The translations under genes and the position numbers were made by a program. DNA of 33,350 nt from Teichococcus rhizosphaerae (GTDB lineage Bacteria; Pseudomonadota; Alphaproteobacteria; Acetobacterales; Acetobacteraceae). Below the pieces are notes generated by a model, which worked only from the letters and a program-made list of their open reading frames with translations, did not search any database and had not been told where the DNA came from. Below are positions 6,294-14,218 of the stretch, one piece after another. The stretch lies in NCBI RefSeq assembly GCF_002631185.1, contig NZ_PDNU01000014.1:1-33350 (forward strand), given 5' to 3'. The stretch's first letter is position 1, and every line of letters begins with the position of its first letter.

Positions 6294-7895
6294 TCAGCCG
6301 CGCCGCACCCCCCAAGGGTAGGGCATGCTGCCCTGGACGAAGCCGGACAGGTCGCTCCGGTAGGCGGTGCGGGCGACGAACTGGCCGAGCGGAATGGTGG
6401 CCACCTCGTCCTGGGCCAGCTTGTTGACCTGGTCGGCCAGGGACTTGCGGGCATCCTCGTCCGGCGCCGCCAGCCAGGCCTGGATCATCGCCTCCATGCG
6501 CGGGCTCTCGTACCAGCCGAACCAGCCCGCCGCGCCGGTGCCCTTCACCAGCGAGGACACGCCCGGATTGGCATAGGCCATGGCCGAGCCATAGGTGTGG
6601 AAGATGCTCCAGCCGCCACGCTCCACCGGCTCGCGGCTGACGCGGCGCTGCACCACCGTGCCCCAGTCCGTGTCCGCCAGCTCCACGTTCATCCCGATCT
6701 GCCGCAGCCGTTCGGCGGTGAGCTGGCCATGCGGGCCGATCAGCGGGAAGTCGGTGGGATTGATGATGACCACCTTCTCGCCCTTGTAGCCGGATTCCGC
6801 CAGCCGCGCCCTGGCGCGGTCCAGGCTGCGGGGCGGCCGGGCCAGCTCGGAGAGGTCCTCCGTGCCGTAGGGCGTGCCGCAGGGAAAGAGGCTGCGGCAC
6901 TCCCGCCAGAGCGACCTGTCCTGCCCGATGGTCACCTGCATGTAGTCCGCCTGGTTCACCGCCAGCGCCACGGCCTGCCGCGTGCGGAGGTCGTTGAACG
7001 GCGCCTGCAGGTGGTTCAGCCGCATCAGGCTCATGAAGCCGGCGGGAAAGAGCGTGTCGAGCCGGATGTTGCGGTTGCGCTGCAACGTGGGGAGCAGGTC
7101 GTTCAGCGGCTGCTCCACCCAGTCCACCTCGCCCGCCTGCAGGGCCGCCGCGGCGGTCGCGGGGTCGGGCATGATGTGCCATTCGACGCGGCCGAAATGC
7201 GCGACCTTGCCGCCGCTGGCCCAGTCCGGCGCTTCCTGGCGCGGCTGGTAGCCCTCGAACTTCGTGTAGACGGCGCGGCTGCCGGCGACGAACTCATCCG
7301 CCCTGAAGCGGAACGGGCCCGAGCCCACCACCTCGCCGACCTGTGCGTTGGCATCCGTCCGCGCCAGGCGCTCCGGCATGATGAAGGCGACATTGGCATC
7401 CGGCTTGGCGATGGCGTCGAGCAGCATGGGGAAGGGCTGCGTCAGGCGGATCTCCACCGTGCGGTCATCGGCCGCGCCCCAGCGCTCCACCACCCTGGCA
7501 AGTAGCTGCCCGAAGGGATCGCGCCTCGACCAGCGCTCCAGGCTCGCCGCCGCGTCCCGCGCGCGCACCGGCTCACCATCGTGGAAGCGCAGGCCTTCGC
7601 GCAGGCGGATGCGCCAGAGGCGGCCATCGTCCGAGACGGTGTGGCCCTCCGCCATCTGCGGCTGCGGCTTCTGCGCGCCGTTCACCGCATAGAGCGTGTC
7701 GTACACATGGTAGCCGTGGATCTGGGTGACGATGGCGGAGGTCCAGATCGGGTCCAGCGCCGTGAGGTTGGCCTGCGGCACGAAGCGCAGCGTGCCGGCG
7801 CGCGCGCCCTGGGCGAGGCCTGGCGCTGCGAGCGGCGGCAAGGCGAGGGCAAGGCCCCCAAGCCCGGTTGCCTGGAGGAGCGAACGGCGTCGCAT
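6294..7895 (-). CDS. Peptide/nickel-type ABC transporter substrate-binding protein (SBP_bac_5), orphan
   Basis: A 533-residue periplasmic binding protein of the DppA/OppA class. It starts with MRRRSLLQATGLGGLALALP and ends its leader near LAQG, a signal with a twin-arginine-like RRRSLL motif, so Tat export is possible. The family landmarks follow: LDPIWTS, MAEGHTVSDDGRLWRIRLREGLRFHDGEPVRA split over residues of the first lobe, and GSGPFRF. The start at 7895 has GGAAGGA before it. No permease or ATPase lies beside it; the nearest dpp-type genes are 20 kb away with their own facing binding protein. It is divergent from the GntR gene at 8050. The ligand cannot be read from the sequence. Confidence 0.9.
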   Translation of the reverse strand: MRRRSLLQATGLGGLALALPPLAAPGLAQGARAGTLRFVPQANLTALDPIWTSAIVTQIHGYHVYDTLYAVNGAQKPQPQMAEGHTVSDDGRLWRIRLREGLRFHDGEPVRARDAAASLERWSRRDPFGQLLARVVERWGAADDRTVEIRLTQPFPMLLDAIAKPDANVAFIMPERLARTDANAQVGEVVGSGPFRFRADEFVAGSRAVYTKFEGYQPRQEAPDWASGGKVAHFGRVEWHIMPDPATAAAALQAGEVDWVEQPLNDLLPTLQRNRNIRLDTLFPAGFMSLMRLNHLQAPFNDLRTRQAVALAVNQADYMQVTIGQDRSLWRECRSLFPCGTPYGTEDLSELARPPRSLDRARARLAESGYKGEKVVIINPTDFPLIGPHGQLTAERLRQIGMNVELADTDWGTVVQRRVSREPVERGGWSIFHTYGSAMAYANPGVSSLVKGTGAAGWFGWYESPRMEAMIQAWLAAPDEDARKSLADQVNKLAQDEVATIPLGQFVARTAYRSDLSGFVQGSMPYPWGVRRG

Positions 7896-7952
7896 GGCGT
7901 GTTCCTTCCCTGGTCCGCCTCCCCTGTTTCATGCCGGGGGCGGTTCCCGCCG

Positions 7953-7982
7953 AGGCTAGGCAACGCCGCGCCGCAGGGTCAA
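7953..7982 (-). promoter_or_regulatory. Promoter candidate for the orphan binding protein
   Basis: On the minus strand TTGACC (7982-7977) is followed after 18 bp by TAGCCT (7958-7953), about 58 nt before the start codon at 7895. The -35 is good and the -10 is weak. Confidence 0.4.
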
Positions 7983-7998
7983 GGAATGGCGACTGGTC

Positions 7999-8037
7999 TT
8001 GACGGCTCCTGACCGGCGCCATACCGTGGTCATACCA
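7999..8037 (+). promoter_or_regulatory. Promoter and overlapping operator of the GntR gene
   Basis: TTGACG (7999-8004) and TACCGT (8022-8027) are 17 bp apart and form a candidate promoter. Overlapping its end is TGGTCATACCA (8027-8037), a palindrome with TGG-N5-CCA, like the operators of FadR/VanR-type GntR proteins. Placement between the -10 and the ATG at 8050 suggests autorepression. Confidence 0.5.
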
Positions 8038-8049
8038 GTTGGCCCAGGA

Positions 8050-8835
8050 ATGGCCCGGAGAAGGAATTTGGAGGAAGCGCTGCGCATCGTCCGCCCCGAG
8101 GAGGCAGGCGCCAGGGGGTTCGGCAAGGTCTTCGCCTTCCTGCGCGAGCAGTTGCTGAACGGCACCATCCGCCCTGGCGACCGGCTCATCGCGGAGCGCG
8201 AGCTGGCCGTGCAGCTCGGCGTCAGCCGACCCGTGCTGCGCGAGGCGCTGCGGGCCCTGGCCATGCTCGGCGTGGTGGAGATCCGCCAGGGCATGGGCAC
8301 GGTGGTGCGCCGCCCGGACGTCTCGGTGCTGGGCGAGTTCTTCACCTTCGTGCTGGCGCAGCATTCCGACATCACCGACGACGTGATGCAGGCCCGTATC
8401 GCCATCGAGTGCCAGGCGGTGCGGCTGGCCTGCCAGCGCGCCCAGGAATCCGACTTCAACCGCCTGCGCGAGGCGCTGGAGCGGATCGAGTCCACGATCG
8501 ACGAGCCGGTGGCCGGCGGGCTCGCCGATTTCGCCTTCCACCAGCTGCTGGTGGAGGCGGCGCACTCGGCCACGCTGCGCAGCGTCTACAGCGCCATCAG
8601 CGACCTGCTGACCCGCTCGCACATCGCGCGGCGCGAGGTGGTGCGCGTCAGCCCCGAGATGCGCGCGCACCTGGTCGAGGACCACCGCCGCATCTTCATC
8701 GCGCTGCTCTCGCGCGACGAGCGGCAGGTGGACGAGACGCTGCGCGAGCACTTCGCCATCGGCCACGAATTCCGTCTCAGGAACGCCATGGAGGCCGCGC
8801 GGCGGCCCGTGGCGCCGCAGGAGAACACCCCATGA
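8050..8835 (+). CDS. GntR-family transcriptional regulator, FCD (FadR/VanR) type
   Basis: A 261-residue one-component regulator. The N-terminal winged helix covers about residues 25-95 (GDRLIAERELAVQLGVSRPVLREALRAL split over the recognition helix region), and the C-terminal all-helical FCD domain binds a small organic acid or sugar-type ligand, with the metal-binding-type residues in FAFHQLL and EDHRRIF. I prefer the ATG at 8050; a TTG at 7999 in the same frame is the -35 element of the likely promoter. The ribosome site is poor (AGGA directly before the ATG), so the start is uncertain. Its stop overlaps the rpiB-like start (ATGA), which ties it to the catabolic operon it probably controls. 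Confidence 0.9.
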   Translation: MARRRNLEEALRIVRPEEAGARGFGKVFAFLREQLLNGTIRPGDRLIAERELAVQLGVSRPVLREALRALAMLGVVEIRQGMGTVVRRPDVSVLGEFFTFVLAQHSDITDDVMQARIAIECQAVRLACQRAQESDFNRLREALERIESTIDEPVAGGLADFAFHQLLVEAAHSATLRSVYSAISDLLTRSHIARREVVRVSPEMRAHLVEDHRRIFIALLSRDERQVDETLREHFAIGHEFRLRNAMEAARRPVAPQENTP

Positions 8836-9278
8836 AGATCGTCATCGGCAGCGATCATGCCGGCTTTCCGCTGAAGGCGGACGTCATCGCCCATGTCCGC
8901 GCGCTCGGCCACGAGGTGCAGGATGTCGGCTCCCACACGCCGGACCCGGTGGACTTCCCCGACATCGCCCGCGCCGTGTGCGACACGGTGCGCAAGGGCG
9001 GCGCCGAGCGCGGCCTGCTGGTCTGCGGCACGGGCGTCGGCGCCGTCATCGCCGCCAACAAGATGCGCGGCATCCGCGCCGCCGTCTGCCACGACGCCCA
9101 TTCCGCCCACCAGTCGGTGGAGCATGACGACGTGAACGTCATGTGCATCGGCGCGCAGATCGTCGGCCCCTGGCTGGCGCGCGACCTGGTGGCGAGCTTC
9201 CTGGACGCGAAGTTCGACGCCAACGAGGACCATGTGCGCCGCGTGCAGAAGCTGCACGCCATGGAGAACGAGGACTGA
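8832..9278 (+). CDS. rpiB: RpiB/LacA/LacB-family sugar-phosphate isomerase
   Basis: A 148-residue aldose-ketose isomerase of the RpiB family. It has the SDHAG phosphate/sugar site (D8, H9), the catalytic Cys in VCGTGVG (C65), NKMRGIRAA, and the downstream EHDDVNV with H98. RpiB interconverts ribose 5-phosphate and ribulose 5-phosphate; close relatives act on allose 6-phosphate, erythrose/erythrulose 4-phosphate or galactose 6-phosphate, so the exact substrate is open. It is translationally coupled to the GntR gene by a 4-bp overlap. The ribokinase-family gene at 13217 would supply a sugar phosphate for it. Confidence 0.9.
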   Translation: MKIVIGSDHAGFPLKADVIAHVRALGHEVQDVGSHTPDPVDFPDIARAVCDTVRKGGAERGLLVCGTGVGAVIAANKMRGIRAAVCHDAHSAHQSVEHDDVNVMCIGAQIVGPWLARDLVASFLDAKFDANEDHVRRVQKLHAMENED

Positions 9279-9318
9279 TCCGCTGCCTGCGGCAGGGCGG
9301 CAGAGGGAAGGAAACGGA

Positions 9319-10206
9319 ATGACGGGAACCGTCGGATTCATCGGCCTCGGCACGATGGGCTGCGACATGGCGCGCAACCTGCTCAAGGCCGGATACCGCG
9401 TGCGGGGCCATGACCTGCGCGCCGATGCGGCGCGGGCCATGGCGGCGGAGGGCGTGGTGCCCGCCGCCAGCGTGGCCGAGGCCGCCGCGGGCGCCGACAT
9501 CGTCGTGACCATGCTGCCCGACACGCCGCATGTGCAGGCGGTGGTGCTGGGCGAGGGCGGGCTGCTGTCCAGCCCTCCGGCCGGGCGGCTGGTGGTGGAC
9601 ATGAGCACCATCGCGCCCACCGCCGTGCGCGAGATGCATGCGCGGCTGAAGGCGGCTGGCATCGGCTTCGTGGACGCGCCGGTCTCGGGCGGGCCGCAGG
9701 GGGCCAGGGCCGGCACGCTGAGCATCATGGCGGGCGGCGACGCGGAGGATTTCGCCCGCGCCCGCCCGGTGCTGGCGGCGATGGGCACCACCATCAACCA
9801 TGTGGGCGAAAGCGGCGCGGGCCAGACGGTGAAGCTGTGCAACCAGCTCATCTGCGGCATCAACCTGCAGGCGGTGTGCGAGGCGATCGCGCTCGGCCGC
9901 GCCGCCGGCGTGGACCTTGCGCAGATGCGCGAGGTGCTGCTGGGCGGCTCCGCCGCCTCCTGGATGCTGGACCGGCTTGGCCCGGCCATGATCGAGAGCC
10001 AGACGGCGGCGGGCTTCCGCATCGACCTGATGCTGAAGGACCTGCGCCTGGTGCGCGAGCTGGCCGATGCCCTGTCCGTGCCGCTGCCCGGCACCGCGCT
10101 GGTGACGACGCAGTATGTCGAGGCGCGGGCGCATGGCGAGGGCGGCAACGGCAACCAGGCGCTGTTCAAGGTCTATGACCGCATGACGAACCAAGCCGCG
10201 GCCTGA
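9319..10206 (+). CDS. NAD(P)-dependent oxidoreductase, 3-hydroxyisobutyrate / tartronate-semialdehyde reductase family
   Basis: A beta-hydroxyacid dehydrogenase of 295 residues. The nucleotide-binding loop is GFIGLGTMG (6-14). The substrate-binding signature DAPVSGGPQGARAGTLSIM lies at about 119-137, and the catalytic Lys is K172 in GQTVKLCNQL with N176 nearby. Members oxidise 3-hydroxyisobutyrate, D-glycerate, L-threonate and related hydroxyacids, so it could serve a sugar-acid or hydroxyacid step in the operon. The ATG at 9319 follows GGAAGGA; a longer frame from 9232 would overlap rpiB. The next gene, a permease, begins 20 nt after its stop. Confidence 0.9.
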   Translation: MTGTVGFIGLGTMGCDMARNLLKAGYRVRGHDLRADAARAMAAEGVVPAASVAEAAAGADIVVTMLPDTPHVQAVVLGEGGLLSSPPAGRLVVDMSTIAPTAVREMHARLKAAGIGFVDAPVSGGPQGARAGTLSIMAGGDAEDFARARPVLAAMGTTINHVGESGAGQTVKLCNQLICGINLQAVCEAIALGRAAGVDLAQMREVLLGGSAASWMLDRLGPAMIESQTAAGFRIDLMLKDLRLVRELADALSVPLPGTALVTTQYVEARAHGEGGNGNQALFKVYDRMTNQAAA

Positions 10207-10225
10207 GCCAGATGGGAGCGCGGCC

Positions 10226-10909
10226 ATGAATCTCCGCCTGGATTTCGGCGTCGTCCTGGAGCGCTGGCCGCTGTTCCTGGACGGCGCCTGGATGACGCTG
10301 CAACTGGCGGTGCTGGCGACGCTGTTCGGCTTCGCCCTTGGCGCGCTCTGCGCCGTGGGGCGGCGCAGCGGCCCGCCCTGGCTGGCCAAGCTCTGCGGCG
10401 GCTATGTCGAGGCGATCCGCAACACGCCGCTGCTGGTGCAGATCTTCCTGGTGTATTTCGGCCTGGCCAGCCTCGGCTTCTCGCTGTCCGCCTTCACCGT
10501 CGCGGCGCTGGCGCTGACCATCAATGTTGGCGCCTATACCACCGAGATCATGCGCGCGGGCTTCGACTCCATTCCCCGCGGGCAGCTGGAGGCGGGGGAG
10601 TGCCTCGGCCTTTCCCAGCGGCAGGTCTACTGGCACGTGCTGCTGCTGCCGGCGATGGAGCGCGTCTATCCGGCGCTGACCAGCCAGTTCGTGCTGCTGA
10701 TGCTGGCCTCCTCCGTCACCTCGCAGATCTCGGCGGAGGAGCTGACGGCGGTGGCCAACTACATCCAGTCCGACACCTACCGCGCCTTCGAATCCTACAT
10801 CACCGTGGCGCTGTTCTACCTGGCGCTGTCCTTCGTCATGCGGCTGGGCTTCTGGGGGCTGGGGCTGGTCCTCTTCCCGCGCCGCCGCCGCCTCGGCACG
10901 CCGCTGTGA
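10226..10909 (+). CDS. Amino-acid-type ABC transporter permease 1 (HisM/GlnP family)
   Basis: A 227-residue inner-membrane permease with about five hydrophobic segments and the family signature YVEAIRNTPLLVQIFLVYFG at the second and third helices. The EAA loop that contacts the ATPase is EAGECLGLSQRQVYWHVLLP in outline (about 115-140). Polar amino acid uptake (PAAT) systems use two such permeases, an ATPase and a periplasmic protein, and all four are consecutive here. The stop is 10 nt before the second permease start. Confidence 0.92.
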   Translation: MNLRLDFGVVLERWPLFLDGAWMTLQLAVLATLFGFALGALCAVGRRSGPPWLAKLCGGYVEAIRNTPLLVQIFLVYFGLASLGFSLSAFTVAALALTINVGAYTTEIMRAGFDSIPRGQLEAGECLGLSQRQVYWHVLLLPAMERVYPALTSQFVLLMLASSVTSQISAEELTAVANYIQSDTYRAFESYITVALFYLALSFVMRLGFWGLGLVLFPRRRRLGTPL

Positions 10910-10919
10910 GGATGACGCC

Positions 10920-11594
10920 ATGATCGCGACCCAACTCGGCGCCACGCATCTCCAGTTCCTGCTCCAGGGCGCGCTCTGGACGGTGGTGCTCTCCGCCATC
11001 GCGCTGGTGGGCGGCGGCTTGCTGGGCTTCCTGGTGGCGCTGTGCCGAGTTTCCGGCAGCCGCGCGGTCCGCCTCGCCTCCGGCGCCTATGTGCAGGTGG
11101 TGCAGGGCACGCCGCTGCTGGTCATCATGTTCCTGGTGTTCTTCGGCCTGCCGCCGCTCGGCCTGAATGTCTCGCCGCTCGCCGCCGCCAGCGCCTCGCT
11201 GATCCTCTATGTCAGCGCCTATATGGGCGAGATCTGGCGCGGCTGCATCGAGTCCGTGCCGAAGCCGCAATGGGAGGCCGCCGAGTGCCTGGCGATGAGC
11301 CGCACCCAGCGCATGTTCCACGTGGTGCTGCCGCAGGCGGTGCGCATCGCCACGCCGCCCACCGTGGGCTTCCTGGTGCAGATCATCAAGAACACCTCGC
11401 TCGCCTCCGTCGTCGGCTTCGTCGAGCTGGCGCGCGCCGGGCAGATCATCAACAACAGCCTGTTCGAGCCTTTCCTGGTCTACCTCATCATCGCGCTGCT
11501 CTACTTCGCGATGTGCTACCCGCTCTCCCGCTGGAGCCGGCGGCTCGAACGCAGGACCGGCTTTGCGCGCCGGCAGCAGGTGGTGTCCCCATGA
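10920..11594 (+). CDS. Amino-acid-type ABC transporter permease 2 (HisM/GlnP family)
   Basis: The second permease of the same system, 224 residues. It has the matching signature YVQVVQGTPLLVIMFLVFFG and the EAA loop WEAAECLAMSRTQRMFHVVL. The late helix region includes IKNTSLASVVGFVEL, typical of the family. It is similar to the first permease in layout, so the pair forms a heterodimer. Its stop overlaps the ATG of the ATPase gene by ATGA, which indicates coupled translation. Confidence 0.92.
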   Translation: MIATQLGATHLQFLLQGALWTVVLSAIALVGGGLLGFLVALCRVSGSRAVRLASGAYVQVVQGTPLLVIMFLVFFGLPPLGLNVSPLAAASASLILYVSAYMGEIWRGCIESVPKPQWEAAECLAMSRTQRMFHVVLPQAVRIATPPTVGFLVQIIKNTSLASVVGFVELARAGQIINNSLFEPFLVYLIIALLYFAMCYPLSRWSRRLERRTGFARRQQVVSP

Positions 11595-12343
11595 GCCAGC
11601 CTCTCCCCTCCTCCGCCGCGCCCGTCGTGTCGCTGCGCGACGTGCACAAGAGCTTCGGCAGCCTCAAGGTGCTGGACGGCGTCTCCTTCGAGGTGCCGCG
11701 CGGCGAGGTCATGGCGATCATCGGCCGCAGCGGCTCCGGCAAGAGCACGGCGCTACGCTGCATCGACCGGCTGGAAACCATCGAGTCCGGCGAGATCATC
11801 GTCTGCGGCCACCGCGTCAGCGACCCGAAGCTGCCGCTGCGCGCGCTGCGGCTCGATGTCGGCATCGTTTTCCAGAGCTACAACCTGTTCCCGCACCTCA
11901 CCATCGAGGAGAACATCTGCCTCGCCCCGGTGACGGTGAAGGGCAAGCGCCGCGCGGAGGCGCGCGAGACGGCGCGCCGCGTGCTGGGGCAGGTCGGGCT
12001 GGGCGACAAGCTGGATTCCTATCCCGAGCAGCTCTCGGGCGGCCAGCAGCAGCGCGCCGCCATCGCCCGCAGCCTGGCGATGGAGCCGCAGGTGATGCTG
12101 TTCGATGAGGTGACCTCGGCCCTCGATCCCGAGCTGACGGGCGAGGTGCTGCGCGTCATCGAGCAGCTCGCCGCCGGCGGCATGACGATGGTGATGGTGA
12201 CGCACGAGATGGGCTTCGCCCGCCGCGTCGCCGACCGCATCGTGTTCATGCACCAGGGCAAGGTGTGGGAGACCGGCCCGGCCGGCATCCTCGACGCGCC
12301 GGAGACGGCCGAGCTGCGGCAGTTCGTCGGCAGCGGGCTTTGA
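11591..12343 (+). CDS. Amino-acid-type ABC transporter ATP-binding protein (GlnQ/HisP family)
   Basis: A 250-residue ATPase. The Walker A motif GRSGSGKS is at 45-52, the Q-loop at VFQSYNLFPHLT, the signature LSGGQQQR and Walker B VMLFDEVTSALDPE follow, and the switch His is in VTHEMGF. The short length and FPHLT pattern are those of PAAT ATPases. DEV replaces the usual DEP, a variant also seen in this subfamily. The start at 11591 overlaps the permease stop; the binding-protein gene begins 32 nt after its stop. Confidence 0.93.
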   Translation: MSQPLPSSAAPVVSLRDVHKSFGSLKVLDGVSFEVPRGEVMAIIGRSGSGKSTALRCIDRLETIESGEIIVCGHRVSDPKLPLRALRLDVGIVFQSYNLFPHLTIEENICLAPVTVKGKRRAEARETARRVLGQVGLGDKLDSYPEQLSGGQQQRAAIARSLAMEPQVMLFDEVTSALDPELTGEVLRVIEQLAAGGMTMVMVTHEMGFARRVADRIVFMHQGKVWETGPAGILDAPETAELRQFVGSGL

Positions 12344-12375
12344 GTTCCAGATCCAAGAAACGGGAGACCTCTGAG

Positions 12376-13191
12376 ATGACCCATGTCACACGCAAGCAGT
12401 TCCTGGGCGGCGGCGCCGCGCTGGCCGCGCTCGTCGCGCTGGGGGGCCGCCCCGCCCGCGCCGACCAGCTCGACGACATCATGCGCGCCAGGAAAATCCG
12501 CGTGGCCACCGACCTCGCCATCCCGCCCTCCGGCATGATGAGCCCGCAGATGGAGCCGATCGGCTCCGACGTGGAGGTGGCGCGGCTGCTGGCCAAGGAT
12601 TGGGGCCTGGAGCTCGAATTCGTGCAGACCACGGGCGCCACGCGCATCCCGAACCTGCAGACCAACAAGGCGGACATCATCATCTCCACCCTGTCCGTCA
12701 CGCCGGAGCGGGCACGCGTCATCGCCTTCTCGAAGCCCTATGCGGCGCTGCAATCCGTGGTGGGCGGTGCGCGCGACCTGCCGGTGAAGGGCTTGGCCGA
12801 CCTGCGCGGCCGCGCCGTCACCGTCACCCGCGGCACGACGCAGGACACCGAGCTGACGGGCCTCGCGCGCGAGCACAACTTCCGCGTCGTCCGCTATGAC
12901 GACGACGCCACCATGGTGACGGCGGCGGTGAGCGGGCAGGCGGAGATGGTGGCGACCTCGGCCACCATCGTGGCGCAGATCGGCCAGCGCATCCCGGCCA
13001 GGAACTTCGAGCCCAAGTTCGTGCTGCGCAACTTCGACCTCGCCATGGGGCTGCGCCAGGGCGAGACGGCGCTGATGGAGAAGGTCAACGCCTGGATCGA
13101 CGAGAACATCCGCAACGGCAAGCTGAACGCCATCTACAAGAAGTACCACGGCGCCGAGCTGCCCGAGCACATGCGCGGCGCGGGCGCGTGA
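12376..13191 (+). CDS. Amino-acid-type ABC transporter substrate-binding protein (SBP_bac_3)
   Basis: A 271-residue periplasmic binding protein of the polar amino acid class. The signal runs MTHVTRKQFLGGGAALAALV to about residue 29 (PARA), with an RK pair before QFLGG that resembles a Tat signal. The lobe motifs include IRVATDLAIPP, NKADIIISTLSVTPERA and the conserved SKPYAALQSV. The start at 12376 follows GGGAGACC. It completes the transporter encoded from 10226. The ligand is probably a compound with an amino or carboxylate group, but that rests on family only; the surrounding sugar-phosphate enzymes suggest something other than a plain amino acid. Confidence 0.92.
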   Translation: MTHVTRKQFLGGGAALAALVALGGRPARADQLDDIMRARKIRVATDLAIPPSGMMSPQMEPIGSDVEVARLLAKDWGLELEFVQTTGATRIPNLQTNKADIIISTLSVTPERARVIAFSKPYAALQSVVGGARDLPVKGLADLRGRAVTVTRGTTQDTELTGLAREHNFRVVRYDDDATMVTAAVSGQAEMVATSATIVAQIGQRIPARNFEPKFVLRNFDLAMGLRQGETALMEKVNAWIDENIRNGKLNAIYKKYHGAELPEHMRGAGA

Positions 13192-13216
13192 TCCACACTC
13201 TCCGGGGCGGCGTGGC

Positions 13217-14140
13217 ATGATCCTTGTCTTCGGCTCGATCAACCTCGACCTGGTGGCGCGGGTGCGTGCCATCCCCCGCCCCGGGGAGACGGTGCTGTCG
13301 GAGCGGTACGACCTCTCCTTCGGCGGCAAGGGCGCCAACCAGGCGGTGGCCGCAGCCCGCGCCCGGCGCGACGCGGCGCTGGCGGTGCGCATGGCCAGCG
13401 CCGTGGGCGAGGACGATTTCGGCCGCTCGGCGCTGGACAACCTGGCGCGCAACGGCGTGGACATCGCGGCGGTGCGCAAGGTGGCCCTGCCCACGGGCTG
13501 CGCCTTCATCACCGTGAGCGAGGCGGGGGAGAACGCCATCACCGTGGCGAGCGGCGCCAACCTCGCCGTGTCCAGCGACGCGCTGCCGGATGCGCTGCTG
13601 GATGGCGTGCGGGTGCTGGTGCTGCAGATGGAGGTGCCGCCGGCCGAGGCGCTGGCGGTGGCCCGTCGGGCCCGCGCGCGGGGCGCCCGCGTGCTGCTGA
13701 ACCTCGCCCCCGCCCCGGGCGAGGCGGAGGCCGCGCTGCTGCCGGAGCTTCTGGCGGAAACCGACCTGCTGGTGGCGAACGAGCACGAGGCGCTCACCGC
13801 CCTGGCGCTGCTGGGCGAAACCGAGACCGATGCCGCCGCCGCCATGCGCCGCCTCGCCGCGCGGTGCGGGGAAGGGGGCATCGTCACCCTCGGCCGCGCC
13901 GGGGCGGTGGCCTGCACCACCACCGGCGAGACGCTGCGCGCCGCCGCGCTCCCCGTCCAGGCGGTGGACACCACGGGTGCCGGCGACACCTTCATGGGCA
14001 TCCTGGCCGCCGCGCTGGCGGAGGGCATGGCCCTGGCGCCCGCGCTTTCGCGCGCCTGCGCCGGGGCTTCCCTGGCCTGCCTCAGCCCCGGCGCGCAGCA
14101 GGGCATGCCCCTCTGCGCCGAGCTGGACAGGCTGGCCTAG
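13217..14140 (+). CDS. rbsK: Ribokinase-family (PfkB) sugar kinase
   Basis: A 307-residue PfkB kinase, probably a ribokinase. It has GSINLDLV with PGET at the N-terminus, GGKGANQ at 36-42 and DTTGAGDTF at 251-259, whose second Asp (D257) is the catalytic base. Ribokinase phosphorylates ribose at O5; related members act on deoxyribose, fructoselysine or other sugars. With an RpiB-type isomerase at the head of the same block, ribose to ribose 5-phosphate to ribulose 5-phosphate is one consistent route. The ATG at 13217 is 25 nt after the binding-protein stop, so it belongs to the same transcript. The gene symbol is given by similarity only. Confidence 0.85.
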   Translation: MILVFGSINLDLVARVRAIPRPGETVLSERYDLSFGGKGANQAVAAARARRDAALAVRMASAVGEDDFGRSALDNLARNGVDIAAVRKVALPTGCAFITVSEAGENAITVASGANLAVSSDALPDALLDGVRVLVLQMEVPPAEALAVARRARARGARVLLNLAPAPGEAEAALLPELLAETDLLVANEHEALTALALLGETETDAAAAMRRLAARCGEGGIVTLGRAGAVACTTTGETLRAAALPVQAVDTTGAGDTFMGILAAALAEGMALAPALSRACAGASLACLSPGAQQGMPLCAELDRLA

Positions 14141-14218
14141 CGCGGTCCCCGCCGCGCCGGGCTTGCGCGCCGCGCCGTTCGGGGCAGGATGCCGGGGCAA
14201 CGGAACGGAGCGGGCGGA

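Noticed and set aside
4984-7182. A 732-codon minus-strand frame over the amidase and binding-protein genes
   Set aside because: It covers two real genes in the wrong frame or strand and has no conserved motif.
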